A DNA stretch of 64,000 nucleotides from Chelativorans sp. Lineage in GTDB: Bacteria; Pseudomonadota; Alphaproteobacteria; Rhizobiales; Rhizobiaceae. Position numbers and translations under genes: made by a program. Within the stretch, counting starts at the first letter, position 1; every line of letters starts with the position of its first letter. Below the pieces are notes generated by a model. It had not been told where the DNA came from and did no database searches. It was given only the letters and a program-made list of their open reading frames with translations. The stretch lies in assembly GCF_031180965.1 (NCBI RefSeq), contig NZ_JAPSLH010000014.1:44493-108492 (forward strand). The letters run 5' to 3'. Shown in pieces: positions 25,939 to 34,382 of this stretch.

Positions 25939-26123
25939 GCCCCTGGCCTGTGGAGACGCGCCGCGGCAAACATCTGTCAGTGAAGACAGTACCATCGCGC
26001 ATGATGTGCGGTAGGCTATGCGCTGCCGTCTATCGCGCTACCGCTCGAGTGTCAGCAGGTGGCTTCGCCCGGCCTTTAACCGCGGCATGATCGTGACACC
26101 GCTTGACCGGTGACCGGCGCTTT

Positions 26124-27923
26124 TTAAGCCCGGAGGGTCTCCCATACCAAGTGGCCGCCGCCAATGTCGCGAGCTTCCTGCCGGGGCGGCACGTAGCCCA
26201 GCGGATGGATGGGACTAGGCAGGTCTTCCGCCTTTTCCACGAAGGCGCGGCGGGGCCGCGAGGGGTCGGCCACGGGCACCGCTTGCATCAGCTTGCGGGT
26301 GTAGGGGTGCTGCGGGTTTTCGAAGATCTGCGCGCGCGTGCCCATCTCCACGAAGCGGCCCATATACATCACCGCCACTCGGTGGCTGATCTGCTCAACC
26401 ACGGCCATGTCGTGCGAGATGAAGAGATAGGAGATGCCGGTTTCGTCCTGGATGTCCTGCAGGAGGTCGAGCACCTGCGCCTGAATTGAGACGTCCAGCG
26501 CGGCCACGGATTCATCGGCCACGATCAGCTTGGGCGAGAGCGAGAGCGCCCGGGCGATGCAGATGCGCTGGCGCTGGCCGCCGGAGAATTCGTGCGGGTA
26601 GCGGCGCATCTGCTCCGGCGACAGGCCGACGCGGCGGAAGAGATAAGCCACCCTGTCGGTGAGCTCGCTGCCCTTGGCAAGGCCATGGATGACCAGCGGC
26701 TCGGCGACGAGGTCGCCGACGCGCATGCGCGGGTCGAGCGAGGCGTAGGGGTCCTGGAAGATCATCTGCACGTCGCGCAGGATGGGCCGCATAGCCGTCG
26801 GGCGGAGTCCCTTGGTCGAGCGGCCGGCGACGCGGATGTTGCCCTGCCAAGGGATGAGGTTGAGCAGTGCCTTGCCGGTGGTGGATTTTCCGCAGCCCGA
26901 TTCCCCAACAAGCGACAGCGTCTCGCCGCGCCGGATGGTGAAGTAGATACCTTCCACCGCGTGCACGCGCCGCACCGCCCGCTGCAGGATTCCGCCCTTG
27001 ATGTCGAAGCGTACCGTTAGGTTCTCCACCTCGACGAGCGGCCCATCCTCCTGCCGCGCCGGGCATGCCTCGGCCGGCCGCGCCAGCACCCGCTTGGGCT
27101 GAAGCGTTCCCTTCATCTCGCCGAGGCGGGGAACGGCGGCGAGCAGGCGCCGCGTGTATTCCTCGCGCGGGGCGGAGAAGATCACATCCACCGGGCTGCG
27201 CTCTACCATACGCCCGTGCTGCATGACGAGCACATCATCGGCCATCTCGGCCACCACGCCCATGTCGTGCGTGATCAAGATGACGGAGATGCCGCGGTCG
27301 GCCTGCAGCTTGCGGATGAGCGCCAGGATCTGCGCCTGCACGGTGACGTCAAGAGCGGTGGTGGGCTCGTCGGCGATCAGGATTTCCGGGTTCTGCGCCA
27401 GCGCCATGGCGATCACAACGCGCTGGCGCATGCCGCCGGAAAGCTCGTGAGGGTACTGCGAAAGCCGCCGCTCGGGCTCTGGGATCTGCACCTGATCGAG
27501 GAGTTCCAGCGCCCGGCGCCGGGTCTCCTTTTCCGAACCTGCGCCGTGGGCGATGATGGCATCGCCCAGTTGCCGGCCAATCGAGAGAACCGGGTTGAGC
27601 GAAGTCATCGGCTCCTGGAAGATCATGCCGATATGGCGTCCACGCACCCGCCGCATCTCGGCTTCGGGCAGGGCGAGGATGTCACGGCCGGCAAGGCGCG
27701 CGGTACCGGCGGTCACACGCGCCGTTGGCTTCGGCAGGAGTTGCATGAGCGAGAGCGCGGTCATGGACTTGCCCGATCCGCTCTCGCCCGCGATGCACAG
27801 CGTCTTGCCGCGCGCCAAGCGGAAGGAAAGACCATCCACCACCGTCTGCGCGCCGGCAGGTGTGGCGACCTGAACGGTCAGGCCATCCACCTCCAGAAGG
27901 CTGGGCGGGGTCTGCTCCGTCAT
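26124..27923 (-). CDS. Peptide-type ABC transporter ATP-binding protein, two ATPase domains fused (GsiA/DppDF-like)
   Basis: 599 residues made of two OppD/OppF-type cassettes. The first has Walker [17 protein letters not shown], signature [20 protein letters not shown] and Walker [21 protein letters not shown]. The second has [40 protein letters not shown] and [20 protein letters not shown], where Ser replaces the common Pro after the catalytic Glu. Each has the C-terminal oligopeptide-transporter extension ([30 protein letters not shown]). Last gene of the amide operon, energising the two downstream-type permeases. Confidence 0.93.
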   Translation of the reverse strand: MTEQTPPSLLEVDGLTVQVATPAGAQTVVDGLSFRLARGKTLCIAGESGSGKSMTALSLMQLLPKPTARVTAGTARLAGRDILALPEAEMRRVRGRHIGMIFQEPMTSLNPVLSIGRQLGDAIIAHGAGSEKETRRRALELLDQVQIPEPERRLSQYPHELSGGMRQRVVIAMALAQNPEILIADEPTTALDVTVQAQILALIRKLQADRGISVILITHDMGVVAEMADDVLVMQHGRMVERSPVDVIFSAPREEYTRRLLAAVPRLGEMKGTLQPKRVLARPAEACPARQEDGPLVEVENLTVRFDIKGGILQRAVRRVHAVEGIYFTIRRGETLSLVGESGCGKSTTGKALLNLIPWQGNIRVAGRSTKGLRPTAMRPILRDVQMIFQDPYASLDPRMRVGDLVAEPLVIHGLAKGSELTDRVAYLFRRVGLSPEQMRRYPHEFSGGQRQRICIARALSLSPKLIVADESVAALDVSIQAQVLDLLQDIQDETGISYLFISHDMAVVEQISHRVAVMYMGRFVEMGTRAQIFENPQHPYTRKLMQAVPVADPSRPRRAFVEKAEDLPSPIHPLGYVPPRQEARDIGGGHLVWETLRA

Positions 27924-27951
27924 GCGGCGCGTTTTCTCCGCAGGCGGCGGT

Positions 27952-28896
27952 TCACGAGAAGACCACCCGCGGGAAGTAGTACGAGACCACCCAGTTCGGC
28001 TGGTCGACGATCTCGCTGATGCGCAGGTCCGCGCAGACAGAGCAGAGCATGTATGCGTCTTCGGGCGAAAGCCCGCGTGTGGCGCAGAGAAGGTCGATCA
28101 TGCCGCAAACAGCGGCCCTGGTCGCTTCCATGAGGTCGGAGCCGATGCCGGTCGTCACCTCGTAGCCGTCGCTATCCAGATGCCGCGTCACCGGCCCCGG
28201 CGTGGTGAAGCGCGGCATGGCGAGGTTCGCGTCCTTGACGAGGTCAAGCCGCACCACGACGTCCATGGCGCTCTCGATCGCCGTGCCGCAAACTTCGCCA
28301 TCGCCCTGCGCGGCGTGGGTGTCGCCGATGGAGAAGAGCGCGCCTTCCACTTCGACCGGCAGATAGAGCGTTGTGCCGGCGGCAAGGTCGCGGATGTCGA
28401 GATTGCCGCCCACACGGCGCGGGGGCACGACGGAGTGCAGCCCCGGCTCGGCCGGCGCTAGGCCGATCGTGCCAGCGAATGGTTTTAGCGGCACCTTACC
28501 ATGCTTACCGAAAAGGGCAGGGGCGAGGGTATCCGCATCATAGGTCCAGAGCGCCAGCGCCGGTTCCTTGAACTGGTCGGCTAGAAGCCCGAAGCCCGGG
28601 ATGTTCGCCGTCCAGCCAAAGCCGCAGGGCTTGAAGGAAAGGATCTCCACCTTCAGCGCGTCGCCGGGCTTGGCCCCATCCACATGGATGGGGCCGCTCA
28701 CCGGATTGACCTTGGTGAAGTCCAGCGTGGAGACGTCGGCCACCATGCTTTCGCGCGAAAAATGGCCGTTGCCCGAATCGAGGCATTTGAACTCCAGCGT
28801 TGATCCAGGCGCCACGTGCTCGGCCGGCGGGATCGAATTGTCCCACCCGAAATGGTGCTGGCGTCCGTGGATCGTATAGTCGCAGTTACTGCACAT
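27952..28896 (-). CDS. Formamidase/acetamidase family amidohydrolase
   Basis: 314 residues. Hydrolyses short aliphatic amides to the acid and ammonia. Family blocks: HFGWDNSIPPAEHVAPGSTL, SGPIHVDGAKPGDALKVEIL, ADQFKEPALALW, GTIGLAPAEPGLHSVVPPRR, GGNLDIRDLAAGTTLYLPVE and GDTHAAQGDGEVCGTAIES. ATG at 28896 (MCSNCDYTIHGRQ) is used; it overlaps the end of the binding-protein gene by 11 bp, and the longer open frame to 29025 runs inside that gene. Sits in an operon with an AmiC/AmiR pair and a peptide-type ABC transporter, which supports amide scavenging. Confidence 0.9.
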   Translation of the reverse strand: MCSNCDYTIHGRQHHFGWDNSIPPAEHVAPGSTLEFKCLDSGNGHFSRESMVADVSTLDFTKVNPVSGPIHVDGAKPGDALKVEILSFKPCGFGWTANIPGFGLLADQFKEPALALWTYDADTLAPALFGKHGKVPLKPFAGTIGLAPAEPGLHSVVPPRRVGGNLDIRDLAAGTTLYLPVEVEGALFSIGDTHAAQGDGEVCGTAIESAMDVVVRLDLVKDANLAMPRFTTPGPVTRHLDSDGYEVTTGIGSDLMEATRAAVCGMIDLLCATRGLSPEDAYMLCSVCADLRISEIVDQPNWVVSYYFPRVVFS

Positions 28897-30514
28897 CTTT
28901 CGCATACACCTCGTCATAGTGGACGGGAATGTGCACCGGATCGACGAACAGCTTGTCGTCGCCACCAATGCGCTCGGAACGGATGGTGAAGCGCTCCTCG
29001 TTGAAGATCGGCGCCCAGGGAGCATCCTCCATGACCTTCAGGTAGATGTCGCTCCATTTGGCGATGCGCTCCTCCGCCCTTGCGGGGTCGACGATCGAGT
29101 CGGCCTCGGCCGCCGCCGCATCCAGTTCCTTGTTGCAGTACCAGGCCCAGTTCCAGCCGCCGGGCACGGCGCCGCCGCAGCCGAGGATCGGACCGTAGAA
29201 GTTGGACGGGTCGGGGAAGTCGGCAATCCAGGCCATGCCGCCCGACCATATCATCGGCGCCTGGCCTTCTTCGCCGCCGGCTGCGATCACATTGGCCTGC
29301 GCCAGCGACTTGATGGAGACGTTGATGCCGATCTCTTTCAAATCCTGCTGGATCGCCTGGGCGATGCGCGGCTGCGGATCCGTGTTCATGACGTAAAGCT
29401 CGGTCTCAAAACCGTCAGCGAGGCCGGCCTCGGCCAGGAGTGCCTTGGCGCCCTCAGGATCGTAGGCGTAGCCTTTGTAATCCTTCGCATAGCCGGGCAT
29501 GGAGGGCGGCAGAGGCTGGTTCGCCGCCACGGCGCGGCCGTTGATGATGCGCAGGATACGATCCTTGTTGATGGCCATGTTCACGGCCTTGCGCACTTCG
29601 ACCTCATCGAAGGGCGGCATCTTCACGTTCATGGTCACATAGCCGGTATGCAGCTGGCCGCCCTGGATGATGATATCCTTGAACTTGGGATCGTTCGTCA
29701 CCTCGACGAATTTCGCCGGCGGGATGCCATCTCCAGGCACGTCGACCTCGCCGTTCTGCAGGCGCAGAAGCGCCACCACCGGCTCCTGGCCCACTTCAAA
29801 GACGATCTGGTCGAGCTTCGGCAGGCCCTTGTTCCAGTAGTCTTCGAAGCGTTCGAACACCAGGCGCTGGCCGAGCGTCCACTCGCCAAGCTTGAAGGCG
29901 CCGGTGCCGACCGGGTTCTTGCCGAAATCGGCGCCGTGCTTCTCTACCTCTTCCTTCGGCACCACATGGGCGAAGTTCAGCGCCAGCACGTGCAGGAAGG
30001 TGGCGTCTGGCCGCGAGAGGTCGAAGCGGATCGTATGGGGATCTTCGACGGTGATGCCGGAGAGCCCTTCGGCCGCGCCGGACGAAGCCTCCTCAAAGCC
30101 TTTGATCGAGCCGAAGAAGCCGGCGCCGGGGCTCTGGGTATTAGGGTTTACCGTGCGCTCGATGGAGTATTTCACGTCTTCGGCCGTCATCTCGCGGCCA
30201 TTGTGGAATTTTACCCCCTGGCGCAGCTTGAAGGTGAAGACGGTGCCGTCCTCAGAGATCTCGTAGGATTCGGCAAGTTCCGGGCGCAGCTCCGTGGTGC
30301 CGGGCTGATAGTCCATCAGCCCGTCGAACAACGACTTGATCATCGACCAGTTCTGCCAGTCATAGCCGATGGCAGGATCCAGGGTGGAGACGTCGTCCTT
30401 GTAGGTGACGGTCATGGAGCCGCCCTGCTTGATCTCCTGTGCAAAGGAGGGAGCGGCGGCGGGGAAGGCGGAGAGGGTGATGGCGGCGACGCCCGCCAAA
30501 AGAAGCTTTCTCAT
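28886..30514 (-). CDS. ABC transporter substrate-binding protein, peptide/oligopeptide (family 5) type
   Basis: 542 residues. Signal peptide (MRKLLLAGVAAITLSAFPAA, cleavage near SFAQE). Family-5 signatures: GGSMTVTYKDDVSTLDPAIG, LAESYEISEDGTVFTFKLRQ, GVKFHNGREMTAEDVKYSIE, NPVGTGAFKLGEW and VRKAVNMAINKDRILRIING. ATG at 30514 is chosen over 30544 because a GAAAGGAAC RBS precedes it and it opens the signal peptide. Given the formamidase neighbour, the ligand may be a small amide or a peptide-like amide rather than a peptide; this is inference. Confidence 0.92.
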   Translation of the reverse strand: MRKLLLAGVAAITLSAFPAAAPSFAQEIKQGGSMTVTYKDDVSTLDPAIGYDWQNWSMIKSLFDGLMDYQPGTTELRPELAESYEISEDGTVFTFKLRQGVKFHNGREMTAEDVKYSIERTVNPNTQSPGAGFFGSIKGFEEASSGAAEGLSGITVEDPHTIRFDLSRPDATFLHVLALNFAHVVPKEEVEKHGADFGKNPVGTGAFKLGEWTLGQRLVFERFEDYWNKGLPKLDQIVFEVGQEPVVALLRLQNGEVDVPGDGIPPAKFVEVTNDPKFKDIIIQGGQLHTGYVTMNVKMPPFDEVEVRKAVNMAINKDRILRIINGRAVAANQPLPPSMPGYAKDYKGYAYDPEGAKALLAEAGLADGFETELYVMNTDPQPRIAQAIQQDLKEIGINVSIKSLAQANVIAAGGEEGQAPMIWSGGMAWIADFPDPSNFYGPILGCGGAVPGGWNWAWYCNKELDAAAAEADSIVDPARAEERIAKWSDIYLKVMEDAPWAPIFNEERFTIRSERIGGDDKLFVDPVHIPVHYDEVYAKDVQ

Positions 30515-30562
30515 CTCAAGTGTTCCTTTCTCTGGTTGCTGCACATCTTTTTTTCGAGCGCA

Positions 30563-31483
30563 TCAGCGCAGCTTGATGCGGGGGTCGATCAATGGGGTGA
30601 TGAGATCGGCAATGAGGTTGCCGAGCACGATGGCGCAGGCGGAGACCAGGGTGACGCCCATGATGATGGGGATGTCGACCCGCTGGATCGCCTGCCAGGC
30701 AAGCTGGCCGATGCCCGGCCAGCCGAACACGCTCTCCACCACGACGATGCCGGACATGAAGAGCCCGATATCGATGCCGATCATGGCGATGATCGGCAGG
30801 ATGGCGTTGGGAAGCGCATGGCCGAGCAGCACCTTCGTGCGCGACATGCCGGTGGCGCGGGCAGTGCGGATATAGTCCTGGCGCAGCACATCGATCAGCG
30901 ACGAGCGCATCATGCGCGCATACCAGCCCGCGCCCAGAAAGCCGAGCGTGATCGACGGCAGCACGAGATGGGCGAAGGTGCCGTAGCCGCCGATCGGGAA
31001 CCAGCCGAGCTGCACCGCGAATACGTAGAGCAGCAGGATGCCGATGACGAACTGGGGCGCGGAGACGCCGATGAAAGAGGCGATCATCAGAGTGTCGTCG
31101 GTGCGCGTGCCGCGCTTCAGCGCCGCGATGACGCCCATGGTGAGGCCGAAGAGCAGCTCGCACAAGATCGCGCCGGCCATCAAAAGGAGGCTCGCGGGCA
31201 GCCGCGAGGCGATCAGCGTCGAGACCTCCGTCCTCTGCAGGTAGGAGCGGCCGAGATCGCCGTTGAGGAGCCCGCTGAGATAGCGCAGATACTGCTCGTG
31301 GAAGGGTAGGTTGAGCCCCAGCTGCTGGCGGATGTTCTCCACCGTCGCCGCCGTCGCGCTGCGGCCGGCGATCTGGCGCGCGGGATCGGCTGGCACGAGA
31401 TAGAGCAGCACGAAGGTGACGAGGCTGATGCCGAGCAGGATCAGCACGGTCTGGATGAGGCGACGGGCGATGTAGGCGAGCAT
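30563..31483 (-). CDS. ABC transporter permease, DppB type
   Basis: 306 residues, six helices. The N-terminus MLAYIARRLIQTVLILLGIS is the DppB/OppB start, and the loop ARATGMSRTKVLLGHALPNA is the EAA motif. ATG at 31483 shares an ATGA overlap with the stop of the DppC-type gene upstream, so the longer open frame is not used. Confidence 0.92.
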   Translation of the reverse strand: MLAYIARRLIQTVLILLGISLVTFVLLYLVPADPARQIAGRSATAATVENIRQQLGLNLPFHEQYLRYLSGLLNGDLGRSYLQRTEVSTLIASRLPASLLLMAGAILCELLFGLTMGVIAALKRGTRTDDTLMIASFIGVSAPQFVIGILLLYVFAVQLGWFPIGGYGTFAHLVLPSITLGFLGAGWYARMMRSSLIDVLRQDYIRTARATGMSRTKVLLGHALPNAILPIIAMIGIDIGLFMSGIVVVESVFGWPGIGQLAWQAIQRVDIPIIMGVTLVSACAIVLGNLIADLITPLIDPRIKLR

Positions 31484-32373
31484 CAGTGCCGCCCCTGCTG
31501 CGTCGGGTCGAGGATATCGCGCAGCGCGTCGCCCACCAGGTTGAAGGCGAGCGCCAGCGCCAGGATCGCAGCGCCGGGAATGAAGACGAGCCAGGGCGCG
31601 GAGGTGAAATAGGTCTGGTTCTCGAAGATGATATTGCCCCAGGAGGGGGTCGGCGGCTGCACGCCGATACCGAGGAAGGAGAGCGTCGCCTCGAGGAGCA
31701 CGGTGGTGGCGATGCCGAGCGTCGCCCAAACGATGATCGTGGACAGAAGATGCGGCAGGATATGGCGGAAGAGGATCCGTCCGGCGCCGGCGCCCATGGC
31801 GCGCTCGGCCACCACGAAATCGCGCTCGGCAATGGAGCGTGTCTCCGTATAGGTGACGCGGGCGATCTGCACCCAGTTCACCATGGCGATGACCAGCGCG
31901 ACGATCCAGAGGCTCGGCCGGAAGGTGGCCGCCAGCACGATGGCGAGCAGTAGCGCTGGAAACGCCATCATCAGGTCCGTGAGCCGCATCAGCACCGTGT
32001 CGACCCAGCCGCGGAAATACCCCGCGGTGATACCGACCAGCGAGCCGATGATGACGGCGATACCGTTCGCCACCACACCGATGATCAGCGACGTCTGCGC
32101 GCCATAGATGAGCCGGCTCAGGAGGTCGCGGCCAACGAGGTCGGTCCCGAACCAGAACTGTGCGTTGGGCGGCAGCGGCGCGCCCTCAAGCGTCAGCCCC
32201 TCGAAGAACTGCTCGTAGGGGTCGTAGGGTGCAAGCCAGCGAGCAAAGACGGCCGCCACCACGACGACGGCGATGATCACGAGCCCGGTCAGCGCCAGCG
32301 GACGGCGCAGGAGCCGCGCCAAGACCGACGGCGTGCTGACCGGCGCTTCTGTCTCAACGGCCGTTTGTGACAT
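31483..32373 (-). CDS. ABC transporter permease, DppC type
   Basis: 296 residues. The N-terminal helix (LARLLRRPLALTGLVIIAVV), the periplasmic block APYDPYEQFFEGLTLEGAPL and HFWFGTD-like AQFWFGTDLVGRDLLSRLIY are DppC/OppC hallmarks. EAA loop ERAMGAGAGRILFRHILPHL. ATG at 32373 has a GGCGGAAG RBS and overlaps the end of the amiR-like gene by 20 bp. Confidence 0.92.
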   Translation of the reverse strand: MSQTAVETEAPVSTPSVLARLLRRPLALTGLVIIAVVVVAAVFARWLAPYDPYEQFFEGLTLEGAPLPPNAQFWFGTDLVGRDLLSRLIYGAQTSLIIGVVANGIAVIIGSLVGITAGYFRGWVDTVLMRLTDLMMAFPALLLAIVLAATFRPSLWIVALVIAMVNWVQIARVTYTETRSIAERDFVVAERAMGAGAGRILFRHILPHLLSTIIVWATLGIATTVLLEATLSFLGIGVQPPTPSWGNIIFENQTYFTSAPWLVFIPGAAILALALAFNLVGDALRDILDPTQQGRH

Positions 32374-32971
32374 TCTTCCGCCCGTCTGTGTCGAAGCCAG
32401 CAACGATGCCGGCCGCCGCATCTTCGATCGCGCGCCGCTCGGCCATGGCAGTCCGCCGCAACTCGTTGAAGGCTGTTCCGGCATCGCAATTGTGCTTCAG
32501 CATCAGTATGGCCGTGGCTTCAGCCACGACCTGACGCTTCGCGAGCCGCTCGCGGAGCCCGGCGATCTCCTCAGCATGCGCGCGCCGCTGTGCAAAGCCA
32601 TGGCTCGCCACCACGAGGGCGCTGTAAAGGCCGGCGCTGCCGATCGGCTTCAGGAGCTGGGCGTCCGCACCCTGGCTTATCGTCCAGGCGATGCGGCCCG
32701 GCGCCTCCGAGCCGATGAGCGCGATGACCGGCATTGGAGCCAGCCCGGGCGACCAGGGGAACTGCTCGTCATGCCCCATGTCGGCATCGATGAGCAGCAC
32801 GTCGTAGCCGTACATGGCTTGGCTGTCGTCGAGCGTCGGCCATGCCTGTTCGCCGGCAATGCCGATGCGTGCGCACTGCGCCAGAAGCGCATCCACGTTC
32901 TGGTGTGGCCGGTGTAGGATGAGGGCGCGCCAGCCGACGAAATTGGGCGTGTGATGCATCGCCGGGCTCAC
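32354..32971 (-). CDS. amiR: AmiR/NasT-type antitermination regulator (ANTAR domain)
   Basis: 205 residues from a GTG start. N-terminal pseudo-receiver (FVGWRALILHRPHQNVDALL; YGYDVLLIDADMGHDEQFPW), then a coiled linker and a C-terminal three-helix ANTAR domain (RLAKRQVVAEATAILMLKHN; GTAFNELRRTAMAERRAIED). ANTAR proteins bind leader RNA with paired hexaloop hairpins and prevent termination. The GTG start overlaps the amiC-like stop by 4 bp, consistent with the sensor/antiterminator pair being made in equal amounts, as in Pseudomonas AmiC-AmiR. Confidence 0.88.
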   Translation of the reverse strand: MSPAMHHTPNFVGWRALILHRPHQNVDALLAQCARIGIAGEQAWPTLDDSQAMYGYDVLLIDADMGHDEQFPWSPGLAPMPVIALIGSEAPGRIAWTISQGADAQLLKPIGSAGLYSALVVASHGFAQRRAHAEEIAGLRERLAKRQVVAEATAILMLKHNCDAGTAFNELRRTAMAERRAIEDAAAGIVAGFDTDGRKNVTNGR

Positions 32972-34185
32972 CGCACCACCCGCAATCTCTGCGTCCCGGC
33001 CATGCCGGCATAGGGGCGCTCGAGCACCGTCGCCGTCAGGAACGGGTCCGGCGCGATGGTGCTTTCGCTCAAATGGACGACGTCGAAATCTCCGTCCCGC
33101 CGTGCGCGGCCGATATGCGCGTGCAGGTTCACATGATTGGTCGCCCGGTCCACTTGAACCGGGCCGAGCGGCGTCGATGTGGTCTCAGTTCGCACATACT
33201 CCAGCACGGCCTGCGCACTGTCCGTGCCGATGTGCCGGATCGCCTCCGCGATCATGGTCACCGCCGTATAGGCCTGTACGAAGAAGGCGTCCGCCAGGAA
33301 ACCCGGCTTCTCGGCCTTCACGCGCTCGGCGAAAAGGCTATTCTCGCTGCCCGCGAGCGAGCGGAAGTAGCTGGAAACTGTATAATGGCCGGCTGCGACC
33401 TCGCCCAGAAGCGCGGTCTCGCTTTCGCACAGGTTGCAGCTGATCACGGGGCAGTTTTCCGGCCGAAACGCCTCATCCTCCTCGCCCAGTGCGCGAAGGG
33501 CTGCGAGGAAAGTGTAGGAAGAGGGGCCGATCAGATTGTTGAGAATGAAGTCCGGCCGCTTGGCGCGGATCTCCTCGATCAGATGGGCGATGTCCTCGTC
33601 GCCGATCGGGACATACCGCTCCCCCAGCACGCTGCCGCCTGACCGGCAAAGGACATCGCGGGCAATGCGGTTCGTCTCCCAGCCCCAGATATAGTTCGAT
33701 CCAGTCAGAAAGGCGCGGGCGCCGAAGCGCGGCACGATGTAGTCGAGCAGCGGCACCAGATGCTGGTTGGCGCAGGCAGCGATGTAGACAAGATTGTCGG
33801 ATACCTCGAAACCCTCGTAGACGCAGGTGTACCAGAGCAGCGCGTCGAGCTTCTCCACGACGGGGATGACTTCCTTGCGGCTCCAGGAGGTCGTGCAGCC
33901 GACGACATGCTGCGCGCCCGTGTTGCGGATCAGGTTGCGGCAGAGCGTGGCGTAGCGATCGGCGTTGCCTTCCGGATCGGCGTGATGCGCCTCGAGCTTG
34001 AACGGGTAGCGCGGATCGGCATTGACGTCGGCGATCGCCGCCATGGCGCCAAAATAGCCTTGCCCGGCCGGCCGGCTGTAGCTGCCGCTGCGCGAAAACA
34101 GGATTCCGACCGGATACGCGGACAAACGCACCCCCAAAAACGCAATGAGCCCCGCGGGAACAGCGTCATTCCCGGCGAGGCCCAT
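32968..34185 (-). CDS. amiC: AmiC-like amide-sensing periplasmic-binding-fold protein
   Basis: 405 residues of the branched-chain amino acid/amide binding fold: VGILFSRSGSYSRPAGQGYF, HHADPEGNADRYATLCRNLI, VVGCTTSWSRKEVIPVVEKL, FLTGSNYIWGWETNRIARDV and GHYTVSSYFRSLAGSENSLF, all typical of the AmiC/FmdD/UrtA group. No signal peptide is evident, which fits a cytoplasmic sensor that binds AmiR, although the first 25 residues are doubtful; a GTG or TTG start near 34128-34118 would give a cleaner N-terminus. First gene of the amide operon. Confidence 0.85.
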   Translation of the reverse strand: MGLAGNDAVPAGLIAFLGVRLSAYPVGILFSRSGSYSRPAGQGYFGAMAAIADVNADPRYPFKLEAHHADPEGNADRYATLCRNLIRNTGAQHVVGCTTSWSRKEVIPVVEKLDALLWYTCVYEGFEVSDNLVYIAACANQHLVPLLDYIVPRFGARAFLTGSNYIWGWETNRIARDVLCRSGGSVLGERYVPIGDEDIAHLIEEIRAKRPDFILNNLIGPSSYTFLAALRALGEEDEAFRPENCPVISCNLCESETALLGEVAAGHYTVSSYFRSLAGSENSLFAERVKAEKPGFLADAFFVQAYTAVTMIAEAIRHIGTDSAQAVLEYVRTETTSTPLGPVQVDRATNHVNLHAHIGRARRDGDFDVVHLSESTIAPDPFLTATVLERPYAGMAGTQRLRVVR

Positions 34186-34382
34186 ATGCCCAAAGCTCTA
34201 CCACCTAGCCTAAACCCCAATCCGCAGCTGTCAAGATCGAAGCCGCGAGAGGTGGGAACGTTACCGTCTGAGTCGAGTTGTGCGATCAGGCGCGGTTCGC
34301 CCGGGCCGGCCACCGGCTCGGTTGACTTCACCTGTCCGCCGTCCACCAGAACATCCAAACGGCGCTACGCAGAGGTGGCATC

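Noticed and set aside
28919..31309. Plus-strand open frame of 796 codons
   Set aside because: It lies antisense to the binding-protein and permease genes; its protein is His/Asp/Arg-rich with no domain, as expected for a GC-rich shadow frame.
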